A DNA stretch of 6,375 nucleotides, taken from contig CAMCFW010000131.1 in assembly GCA_945874195.1 (NCBI GenBank), forward strand, positions 1 through 6,375, in the 5' to 3' direction. A program made the position numbers and the translations under genes. Of this stretch, positions 1-5,527 are shown piece by piece (position 1 is the stretch's first letter; the number at the start of each line of letters is the position of its first letter). Under the pieces are notes generated by a model, which saw only the letters and a list, made by a program, of their open reading frames with translations, did no database searches and was not told the origin of the DNA. This stretch comes from Chryseobacterium gleum (GTDB lineage Bacteria; Bacteroidota; Bacteroidia; UBA10329).

Positions 1-183
1 GGAATAATAGTTTGTGCTTAAAATGGCTTTCACTCCGTGCGTAACGAGTTCGCCATTCACAATATGACGGCCAAGGTCCGCGGTGGCCAAATTGATGGGT
101 TGAGCGAAGAAGAAAGCAGCATAGCTTAATACCGAAATGGTCAGCAGGCGCATTTTCCAGTTCGAACTGTTCGATCTTTGCAT
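1..183 (-). CDS. 5' fragment of a polytopic membrane protein, function unknown
   Basis: The ATG at 183-181 opens a frame of 61 codons that runs off the left edge without a stop, so only the N-terminus is visible. It has a short polar and basic start (MQRSNSSNWKMR), one hydrophobic segment at about residues 12-31 (LLTISVLSYAAFFFAQPINL), then TADLGRHIVNGELV and LSTNYYS. From memory, a first membrane helix followed by a D-L-G-x-H-x-x-x-G-E motif and a TN(F/Y)YS-like motif resembles large multi-spanning proteins related to dolichyl-phosphate-mannose mannosyltransferases, often annotated as hypothetical. That assignment is tentative. A second in-frame ATG at 153-151 (codon 11) is an equally possible start. 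The gene lies 80 bp downstream of rho in the same direction, beyond a strong terminator. No clear promoter is visible in the short gap: TAAGTTTA at 194-187 resembles a Bacteroidota -7 box but lies so close that it would fit only the second ATG. Confidence 0.6.
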   Translation of the reverse strand, partial: MQRSNSSNWKMRLLTISVLSYAAFFFAQPINLATADLGRHIVNGELVTHGVKAILSTNYYS

Positions 184-210
184 GGCTAAACTTACTGGAT
201 CGTGAGAAAT

Positions 211-246
211 AAAAAACCCTGATCAGATCGCTGAACAGGGTTTTTT
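211..246 (-). terminator. Intrinsic terminator of rho
   Basis: On the minus strand the hairpin starts 17 nt after the rho stop. An 11-bp outer stem pairs AAAAAACCCTG (211-221) with CAGGGTTTTTT (236-246). Inside it, after one A/A mismatch, TCAG (223-226) pairs with CTGA (231-234) around a 4-nt ATCG loop. A T-rich run follows on the minus strand (216-207, TTTTTTATTT). Because the A and T tracts flank both sides, the element would also work for transcription coming from the left. The perfect stem and U-tract make this call strong. Confidence 0.9.
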
Positions 247-263
247 ACAAAGGGAGATCAACC

Positions 264-1961
264 TTAGCCGTTCATCGAAATAAGGAATTCCTCATTGCTA
301 CGTGTTCCGGCCATACGGTCGCGAAGGAATTCCATGGCTTCCACAGGCGTCATATCGGCCAGGTGGTTGCGCAGGATCCAAATGCGTTGCAGGGCTTCCT
401 TATCCATAAGAAGGTCGTCTCTACGTGTGCTAGAGGCCACGATGTCTATGGCAGGGAAGATGCGCTTGTTGGAGATCTTACGGTCGAGTTGAAGTTCCAT
501 GTTGCCCGTTCCTTTGAACTCTTCAAAGATCACTTCGTCCATTTTCGAACCTGTTTCTGTAAGTGCCGTTGCCAGAATGGTGAGCGAACCGCCTTTTTCA
601 ATTTTTCTGGCCGCTCCAAAAAATCGTTTCGGCTTGTGAAGGGCATTGGCATCCACACCACCAGAAAGAATCTTACCCGAAGCTGGTTGAACCGTATTGT
701 AAGCCCTTGCCAAACGGGTGATACTATCAAGAAGAATGACCACATCGTGACCGCATTCAACCAGACGTTTTGCCTTTTCGAGAACGATATTGGCAATTTT
801 GACGTGCTTGTCTGCAGGCTCATCAAATGTTGACGAAATAACCTCAGCGTTCACGCTTCGGGCCATGTCGGTCACCTCTTCCGGACGTTCATCGATCAGC
901 AGAATGATCATGTAAACCTCTGGGTGGTTCTCTGCAATGGCATTGGCCACTTCCTTAAGCAGCACTGTTTTACCTGTTTTCGGCTGCGCTACGATAAGGC
1001 CACGCTGCCCTTTGCCGATAGGCGTGAACATGTCCATAACGCGGGCAGAAATATCGGCCCTTGAACCTGAAGCAATATTGAATTTTTCCTGTGGGAAGAG
1101 AGGAGTGAGGTGCTCAAACGAAACGCGGTCGCGCACATAGCTTGGGTCGCGTCCATTGATCATATCAACGTTGATGAGTGGGAAATACTTTTCCCCCGGC
1201 TTTGGCGGTCTAACTTCTCCTCTTACCGTATCGCCTGTTTTCAGTCCGTACAGTTTTATCTGCGATTGAGATACGTACACATCATCGGGAGATGACAGGT
1301 AGTTGTAATCGGAAGAGCGAAGGAAACCATAGCCATCGGGCATGCTTTCGAGCACACCTTCTGAAATAATGGCCCCATCGAAGTTGTAAAAAGCATCGAG
1401 TTCGGCCTTGTTATGATCCTGACGTTCGCTTCTGTTGTGATCTTGGCGGTCGTTCTTCCCTTCGTCCTGGTTTCTATTGTTTCGGTTGCGGTTCTCATTC
1501 CGACCGTTGTTGCGCTCAGCATTCTCGGTATTCGGTTCTGCTTCGCTAGTTCCGGTTTCCTGTTGTTCTACTTCAACAGTGGTCTCGCCCTCATCAGAGT
1601 TGGATTCAATCGCATCAGGCTCACGGTGTGCTCGGTTAGCTTCGCGTGCCTTGGCTTCAAAACCGAACTCAAAACCATCAGATGGTTCGTTATCGTACTC
1701 ACTTCCGAATATGGTCGGCTCCTTATCAACTCTGGCACGCTTTCTTTTTGTCTTGTCTTCTGTCTGAATGGCTGAAGGTTTTGCAACGGTGTTCGCTGCT
1801 TTTCGCTCCTGTCCGCTGGTTGGGGCGGCCTCGTTCCTTGCCAATATGGCATCTACAAGATCCACCTTGCGCATGGCTTCGGTGTTTTTCACATCCAACT
1901 TCTCTGCTATGGTGCGCAGATCCGCAACCAGCATATTGGTAAGGTTTTCTTTATCGTACAT
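264..1961 (-). CDS. rho: Transcription termination factor Rho with a long disordered insertion
   Basis: Hexameric RNA-dependent ATPase/translocase that loads on untranslated RNA and dislodges RNA polymerase. The 565 residues read in order: Rho N-terminal helical domain (about 5-42), a low-complexity insertion (about 45-190), the OB/cold-shock RNA-binding domain (about 198-270, with GYGFLRS and DVYVSQSQI), and a RecA-like ATPase. In the ATPase are Walker A GLIVAQPKTGKT (321-332), DERPEEV with catalytic Glu358, Walker B VVILLDSITRLARAYN (407-422, Asp412), Q-loop region LSGGVDANALHKPKRFFGA (432-450), R-loop KGTGNMELQLDRK (483-495), and arginine finger Arg513 in STRRDDLL, aligned to E. coli Arg366. 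All key residues are present. E. coli Rho has 419 residues; the excess is almost all the insertion, a known trait of Bacteroidota Rho. The insertion goes from basic (KRKRAR) to acidic (about 113-150) to Arg/Asn-rich (about 149-187). The start is the ATG at 1961-1959, directly preceding the N domain. The gene is monocistronic by layout and ends at an intrinsic terminator. Confidence 0.98.
   Translation of the reverse strand: MYDKENLTNMLVADLRTIAEKLDVKNTEAMRKVDLVDAILARNEAAPTSGQERKAANTVAKPSAIQTEDKTKRKRARVDKEPTIFGSEYDNEPSDGFEFGFEAKAREANRAHREPDAIESNSDEGETTVEVEQQETGTSEAEPNTENAERNNGRNENRNRNNRNQDEGKNDRQDHNRSERQDHNKAELDAFYNFDGAIISEGVLESMPDGYGFLRSSDYNYLSSPDDVYVSQSQIKLYGLKTGDTVRGEVRPPKPGEKYFPLINVDMINGRDPSYVRDRVSFEHLTPLFPQEKFNIASGSRADISARVMDMFTPIGKGQRGLIVAQPKTGKTVLLKEVANAIAENHPEVYMIILLIDERPEEVTDMARSVNAEVISSTFDEPADKHVKIANIVLEKAKRLVECGHDVVILLDSITRLARAYNTVQPASGKILSGGVDANALHKPKRFFGAARKIEKGGSLTILATALTETGSKMDEVIFEEFKGTGNMELQLDRKISNKRIFPAIDIVASSTRRDDLLMDKEALQRIWILRNHLADMTPVEAMEFLRDRMAGTRSNEEFLISMNG
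1401..1448 (-). repeat. 24-bp imperfect tandem repeat in the Rho insertion
   Basis: Two adjacent 24-bp units (1425-1448 and 1401-1424) encode RQDHNRSE and RQDHNKAE, Rho residues 172-187. The units match at 17 of 24 bases by my count. Several differences are synonymous, so the duplication is not recent, or the protein pattern is under selection. It lies at the end of an Arg/Asn-rich tract (NNGRNENRNRNNRNQ) just before the OB domain. Confidence 0.6.
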
Positions 1962-2190
1962 TAAAAAGTGAACTTGCTAGGTAAGTGTGTTTCTAAAACA
2001 GATCGGACTGTGCCCTATTTCCTGATGATCAGATTGAATGTATTTCCTCGATTCAGAACGAATGGGAAATGATTACGAGGCAATGATACATATTAATTCC
2101 ATATTGATAAGTGATGTGTATAAATTAACAAGCAGTTTCTGTGCTCATTTACAGGTATTCTATTCCTTTGCGTCCATAAAACGTATCAGC
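1962..2190. other. Divergent intergenic region between rho and the DUF4293 gene
   Basis: This 229-bp gap must hold the signals for both divergent genes. It contains an AT-rich stretch (about 2086-2130) and a short inverted repeat, CTGATGATCAG (2022-2032). For the plus-strand gene, TTCCTTTG (2163-2170) matches the Bacteroidota -7 consensus TAnnTTTG at 5 of the 6 fixed bases, but no clear -33 TTTG is seen, so it is a weak call. On the minus strand, very short open frames of 7 codons (2148-2125), 9 codons (2102-2073) and 12 codons (2091-2053) occur, no more than chance would give. I see no tRNA, no known riboswitch and no conserved gene here. Confidence 0.6.
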
Positions 2191-2209
2191 ATGATCCAAC
2201 GTATTCAAA
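2178..2209 (-). promoter_or_regulatory. Candidate Bacteroidota-type promoter for rho
   Basis: On the minus strand TTTG (2209-2206) is followed after 20 nt by TACGTTTT (2185-2178). This resembles the Bacteroidota housekeeping promoter (TTTG at -33, TAnnTTTG at -7) with one mismatch in the last -7 base. The -33 element would sit inside the first codons of the DUF4293 gene. If real, transcription would start near 2172 and leave a rho leader of about 210 nt. This is an eyeball match to a loose consensus. Confidence 0.3.
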
Positions 2210-2661
2210 CCGTATATTTGGCTTTGGCCATTCTACTTTCTGTTCTTCTGGTCTTTTTGAAGTTGACATTCGCCACTTTGGTTACCGAGTCCGGTAATTA
2301 TGAGTTGAATTCGGTCTCCATTCTTCTTCAGAAGGAAGGGGTTGTGGAAACGGTCATGAGTTCGTTTCCGATAACCGGGGTCATCATGCTCGGTGTGTTT
2401 CTGAGCATCTATGGCATCATGCAATATAAGAATCGCAAGTTTCAGGTGAAATTGATTCAAGCCGCATTGATCGTTCAGTTGGTGGTTGCTGGAGTGGTTT
2501 TCTTCTTTGCGGATAAGATGGGCGCCTTGGATGCAACGGCACAGGTTTCATATGGCCCATTCATGGCTGTTCTTCTTGTCAATGTGGTGCTTTATTTTGT
2601 TGCCATCAGAGGCATAAAAAGTGACGATGCCCTTGTTCGTTCGGCCGACCGATTGCGCTAG
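2191..2661 (+). CDS. DUF4293 family small integral membrane protein
   Basis: A 156-residue protein of unknown function, recognised by its start MIQRIQTVYLALA and its end DALVRSADRLR, both typical of DUF4293, a family found in Bacteroidota. Four hydrophobic segments are visible at about residues 7-30, 58-78, 87-107 and 121-139, so it should be a four-helix inner-membrane protein with a short charged C-terminal tail. The frame stays open upstream to an ATG at 2038, but the added 51 residues are polar, lack family character and lie in AT-rich intergenic DNA, so the ATG at 2191 is chosen. It is divergent from rho and convergent with the ABC exporter, whose stop overlaps its own. From memory, DUF4293 genes often neighbour rho and truA in this phylum, which suggests conserved linkage but says nothing firm about function. 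Confidence 0.88.
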   Translation: MIQRIQTVYLALAILLSVLLVFLKLTFATLVTESGNYELNSVSILLQKEGVVETVMSSFPITGVIMLGVFLSIYGIMQYKNRKFQVKLIQAALIVQLVVAGVVFFFADKMGALDATAQVSYGPFMAVLLVNVVLYFVAIRGIKSDDALVRSADRLR

Positions 2662-4403
2662 CTGAACTGTAGCTCGAAAAGCGAACGGTAATGCCCATTG
2701 TTTTCGAGCAGGTTCTGATGAGATCCCATTTCAGCGATCCTTCCTTTTTCTAGTACCAGTATGTTCTTGGCCTTCTGAATGGTGGCCAATCGGTGAGCAA
2801 TGACAATGGAGGTACGTCCTTCCAGCAATTTGATCAAGGCTTTTTGAATGATGGCTTCGCTTTCAGTATCAATGGATGAAGTGGCCTCGTCAAGAACCAG
2901 AATGGTAGGATCGTGAACATAGGCCCGTATGAACGAAATAAGCTGCCGCTGCCCAACGGAAAGCATGGCACCTCGTTCCATTACATTATAATCGTAGCCG
3001 CCCGGTAGCGAACTTATGAACTGATGAGCCCCGAAATCCTTGGCGGCCTGCATGACGGTTTCGCGCGAAATGGAATCATCTCCAAGCGTAATATTCCGAT
3101 AAACCGTGTCGGAAAAAAGGAACACGTCCTGAAGCACAACGGCTATGTTCCGTCTTAGAAAGAGCTTGTCGTATTCCCTCACGTTGCGGCCATCGACAAG
3201 GATCTCACCCTTTTGAAACTCGTAGAAACGGCTTAAGAGGTTGATGATGCTTGTTTTGCCCGATCCTGTAGCACCAACCAAGGCCAGTGATTCGCCTTTG
3301 TGAACCTTGAACGAGATGTCTTTGAGCACATATTCGTCATCCGTATAGGCAAACCACACGTTTTTGAATTCAATTTCTCCATGAAGTTTTTCGGTGGTAA
3401 AGGTTCCGTTGTCTTCGATGCTTTCGTGGGTATCAAGCACCTTAAACACCCGTTCGGAACTGACCATTCCCATTTGAAGCGTATTGAACTTATCGGCCAA
3501 TTCGCGGATGGGTCTGAAAAGCATGTTTATGTAGAGAATGAAGGCCACCAACTGTCCGATGGTCATGGTCTTTTCCATGATGTCATCGGCCGCCCACCAA
3601 AGGATTAGGCCTAACGAAGCAGCCGATAGGATCTCGACCACTGGAAGAAAGATGGAGAAATACCACACCGACCGGATGTTGGCATCACGATGTTCAGCAT
3701 TAATGGTCTTGAACCGTTCCAGCTCGCGTTCTTCTCGATTGAACACCTGAACGATGTGCATGCCTGTAATATGCTCCTGCAGAAATGCATTCAATCGTGA
3801 CACTTGGGTTCGCACGTCTTGAAAAGAGGAACGGATGCCATTCTTGAAAATATAGGTGGCCACAAGTAGCAACGGAATGGTTGAAAGTGAAATGAGGGTG
3901 AGCTGCCAATCTACCCAGAACATGACGATTATGACGGTTACCAGCTTCAGAATGTCTCCGGAGATCACAAGAATTCCGTTCGCGAATATATCTGCAATGG
4001 TCTCGATGTCAGACACGGCTCTGGTGACCAGCGTGCCGATGGCGTTCTTGTCGAAATACTGTAGTTTAAGATCATTGATGTGTCTGTAAACCTCCATCCG
4101 AAGGTCTTTGATAACTGTTTGCCCCAGCCAATTGGCCGCATAGGTGTAGAAATAATAGACGAGCGATTCCAACAGCAATACGCCAATGATGATAAGGGTC
4201 ATTCTAAGCAGACCGTCAGGGTCGGGTGTCACAATATGATGATCGAACGTGTATTGGATCAGTATGGGGCGAAGTGGTGACAGTGCGGCAAGCGCGATGG
4301 TAAGCCCAAGGGTCAGTAAGAAAATTCCGCGATAGGGTCTCACATATTTCAGAACCCTGCTGAGAATATGAATATCGAGTGCCTTGCCTGTTACTTCGCT
4401 CAC
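2658..4403 (-). CDS. ABC exporter half-transporter (MsbA/MdlB type), fused permease and ATPase
   Basis: ATP-driven exporter of 581 residues: an N-terminal six-helix permease (segments near 28-50, 67-90, 143-165, 167-187, 247-272 and 281-297) fused to a nucleotide-binding domain (about 344-578). Seen motifs are an aromatic A-loop candidate Tyr353, Walker A GATGSGKT (377-384), Q-loop Gln425, signature LSVGQ (481-485), Walker B ILVLDE (501-506, catalytic Glu506), D-loop SSID (509-512) and H-loop His537. All catalytic positions are intact, so a homodimer is expected; no partner half-transporter lies beside it. LSVGQ in place of LSGGQ is usual in the MdlB/YheH branch. The substrate is unknown: lipid, drug and peptide exporters all share this fold. 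The start is a GTG (4403-4401) that overlaps the truA stop as GTGA, pointing to translational coupling; the next Met is far inside the permease. It is the last gene of the four-gene operon, and its TAG shares a CTAG with the opposing DUF4293 stop. Confidence 0.93.
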   Translation of the reverse strand: MSEVTGKALDIHILSRVLKYVRPYRGIFLLTLGLTIALAALSPLRPILIQYTFDHHIVTPDPDGLLRMTLIIIGVLLLESLVYYFYTYAANWLGQTVIKDLRMEVYRHINDLKLQYFDKNAIGTLVTRAVSDIETIADIFANGILVISGDILKLVTVIIVMFWVDWQLTLISLSTIPLLLVATYIFKNGIRSSFQDVRTQVSRLNAFLQEHITGMHIVQVFNREERELERFKTINAEHRDANIRSVWYFSIFLPVVEILSAASLGLILWWAADDIMEKTMTIGQLVAFILYINMLFRPIRELADKFNTLQMGMVSSERVFKVLDTHESIEDNGTFTTEKLHGEIEFKNVWFAYTDDEYVLKDISFKVHKGESLALVGATGSGKTSIINLLSRFYEFQKGEILVDGRNVREYDKLFLRRNIAVVLQDVFLFSDTVYRNITLGDDSISRETVMQAAKDFGAHQFISSLPGGYDYNVMERGAMLSVGQRQLISFIRAYVHDPTILVLDEATSSIDTESEAIIQKALIKLLEGRTSIVIAHRLATIQKAKNILVLEKGRIAEMGSHQNLLENNGHYRSLFELQFS

Positions 4404-5158
4404 TTCTGTTTTTTGAAAATGGAGGTTGGATATTCCACCTTGGTCAAATATAGGCCATGTGCAGGGACCGATCGACCTGCGTTGCTTCTGTTTTTCGACA
4501 GAATGATGGCTGAAAGTTCTTTTGCTTGCATTTTACCTGAGCCTATGTCCAGCATGGTTCCAACAATGGCCCTGACCATATTCCGCAGAAACCGGTTGGC
4601 CGAAATATTGAAAATGAGATGGTCATCCGTGGCGACCCATTCTGCCTTTGTCACAGTGCAAAGTGTGGTGAAATTGTCAGAGTTTGCTTTGCAAAATGAA
4701 GCAAAGTCCTGTTCTCCCAACAGAAGTCGGCAGGCCTTGTTCATTTCATCAAGGTCAAGCGGTGAGTTAAGATGGTAGCTTTGCTTGGGTCTGAACGGGT
4801 CTTTTTCCCTTGTGATGACATATTGATACGACCTCGAACGTGCGTCAAAGCGTGCATGTGCATCGTTACTCACTTCAAAAAGTGTCTGAACGGCAATGGT
4901 AGGAGGGAGCATCCCGTTCAATTTATGAATGATGTGCGAGGCTTCTAGGCCCATGGGTTGGTCAAGGTCAAAGTGCGCGTAGAATTCTTTAGCATGTACG
5001 CCAGCATCGGTGCGACCGCAGCCGGTAAGCGAAATTTCGGTTTGCAGGATCATTCCAAGACAATCGGCCAATTGCTGTTGCAAACTGGGTGCGTTGTCCT
5101 GTATTTGCCAACCGTGAAAATCGGTGCCATCAAAAGATAGTCTGATAAAGAATCTCAC
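4400..5158 (-). CDS. truA: tRNA pseudouridine(38-40) synthase TruA
   Basis: Isomerises uridine to pseudouridine at positions 38-40 of the tRNA anticodon arm; a cytoplasmic homodimer in characterised members. The 252-residue length is normal. Family landmarks are the start MRFFIRLSFDGTDFHGWQ, the catalytic motif GCGRTDAGVHA (46-56) with nucleophile Asp51, the FDARSRSYQYVI block (104-115) with conserved Tyr111, NRFLRNMVRAIVG (188-200), and AGRSVPAHGLYL (227-238). The start is a GTG at 5158-5156, placed exactly where the family N-terminus begins. It follows the SUI1 TAA stop with no spacer and in the same frame, so ribosomes ending SUI1 could restart there. The TGA stop (4402-4400) overlaps the GTG start of the ABC exporter by 4 bp. 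Confidence 0.97.
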   Translation of the reverse strand: MRFFIRLSFDGTDFHGWQIQDNAPSLQQQLADCLGMILQTEISLTGCGRTDAGVHAKEFYAHFDLDQPMGLEASHIIHKLNGMLPPTIAVQTLFEVSNDAHARFDARSRSYQYVITREKDPFRPKQSYHLNSPLDLDEMNKACRLLLGEQDFASFCKANSDNFTTLCTVTKAEWVATDDHLIFNISANRFLRNMVRAIVGTMLDIGSGKMQAKELSAIILSKNRSNAGRSVPAHGLYLTKVEYPTSIFKKQK

Positions 5159-5527
5159 TTATCCGCCAGTTCGTTTCACTCGGAATCCCTCTTTCTTCAG
5201 AAGTTCTATCACTTTCGCCACATGATCACCTTGAATGATGATCTCTCCATCCTTTGCCGATCCACCAACTCCGCATTTTGATTTTAACATACGGCCCAGT
5301 TCATTCAGGTCATCTGCATGCAGATCTCCGAATCCGGTAACGAGCGTCACTGCTTTTCCGTTGCGTTGTTTTTTGTTGAGTGAAACTCTTAGGTCCAAAG
5401 ATGATGGGGTGATCTCATTCACTTCCTCTTCGGGAGTTTCGGTGGTCGAATGGTCATTCTGCGTGCTGAACACCAGCGACCCTAGACTATCCAGTCCAAG
5501 CGATTTTTTAGGCTTGTTATTACTCAT
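5159..5527 (-). CDS. SUI1/YciH family (eIF1-like) translation factor homologue
   Basis: A 122-residue protein with a variable, acidic and probably flexible N-terminal part (about 1-44, including ETPEEEVNE) and a C-terminal SUI1 domain (about 45-120). The core shows NKKQRNGKAVTLVTGF (51-66), LKSKCGVGGSAKDGEIIIQG (81-100) and VIELLKKEGFRVKRTGG (106-122), the pattern shared by eukaryotic eIF1 and bacterial YciH. Eukaryotic eIF1 controls start-codon selection on the small ribosomal subunit; E. coli YciH has been linked to initiation fidelity or stress inhibition, but the bacterial role is not settled. The ATG at 5527-5525 is chosen: an in-frame TTG three codons upstream is possible but less likely. 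The gene overlaps the lipid-kinase stop by 8 bp (ATGAGTAA) and its own TAA abuts the truA GTG in frame. Pairing with truA fits a translation-related role, though this is only context. Confidence 0.92.
   Translation of the reverse strand: MSNNKPKKSLGLDSLGSLVFSTQNDHSTTETPEEEVNEITPSSLDLRVSLNKKQRNGKAVTLVTGFGDLHADDLNELGRMLKSKCGVGGSAKDGEIIIQGDHVAKVIELLKKEGFRVKRTGG

Noticed and set aside
363..833. Plus-strand open frame of 156 codons antisense to rho
   Set aside because: It lies wholly inside the well-supported rho gene. Its translation has no recognisable domain and reflects the complement of conserved Rho ATPase codons.
1413..1775. Plus-strand open frame with hydrophobic stretches, opposite the Rho insertion
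   Set aside because: The apparent membrane segments come from reading the complement of Arg/Asn/Glu/Asp-rich codons. There is no independent start signal or family match.
2022..2032. CTGATGATCAG inverted repeat as an operator
   Set aside because: The arms are only 5 bp with a single centre base; such repeats are common by chance and nothing else supports a binding site.
2038..2190. N-terminal extension of the DUF4293 gene from the ATG at 2038
   Set aside because: The added 51 residues have no family character and lie in AT-rich intergenic DNA. MIQRIQTVYL at 2191 matches the usual start of the family.
2213..2220. Perfect TAnnTTTG match (TATATTTG) on the plus strand
   Set aside because: It lies within DUF4293 codons 8-10, has no -33 partner at the right spacing, and would start the transcript inside the gene.
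2949..2963. LSVGQ instead of LSGGQ as a sign of a degenerate ABC ATPase site
   Set aside because: LSVGQ is a normal variant in the MdlB/YheH branch of exporters, and the Walker A lysine, catalytic Glu506, Q-loop and H-loop are all intact.
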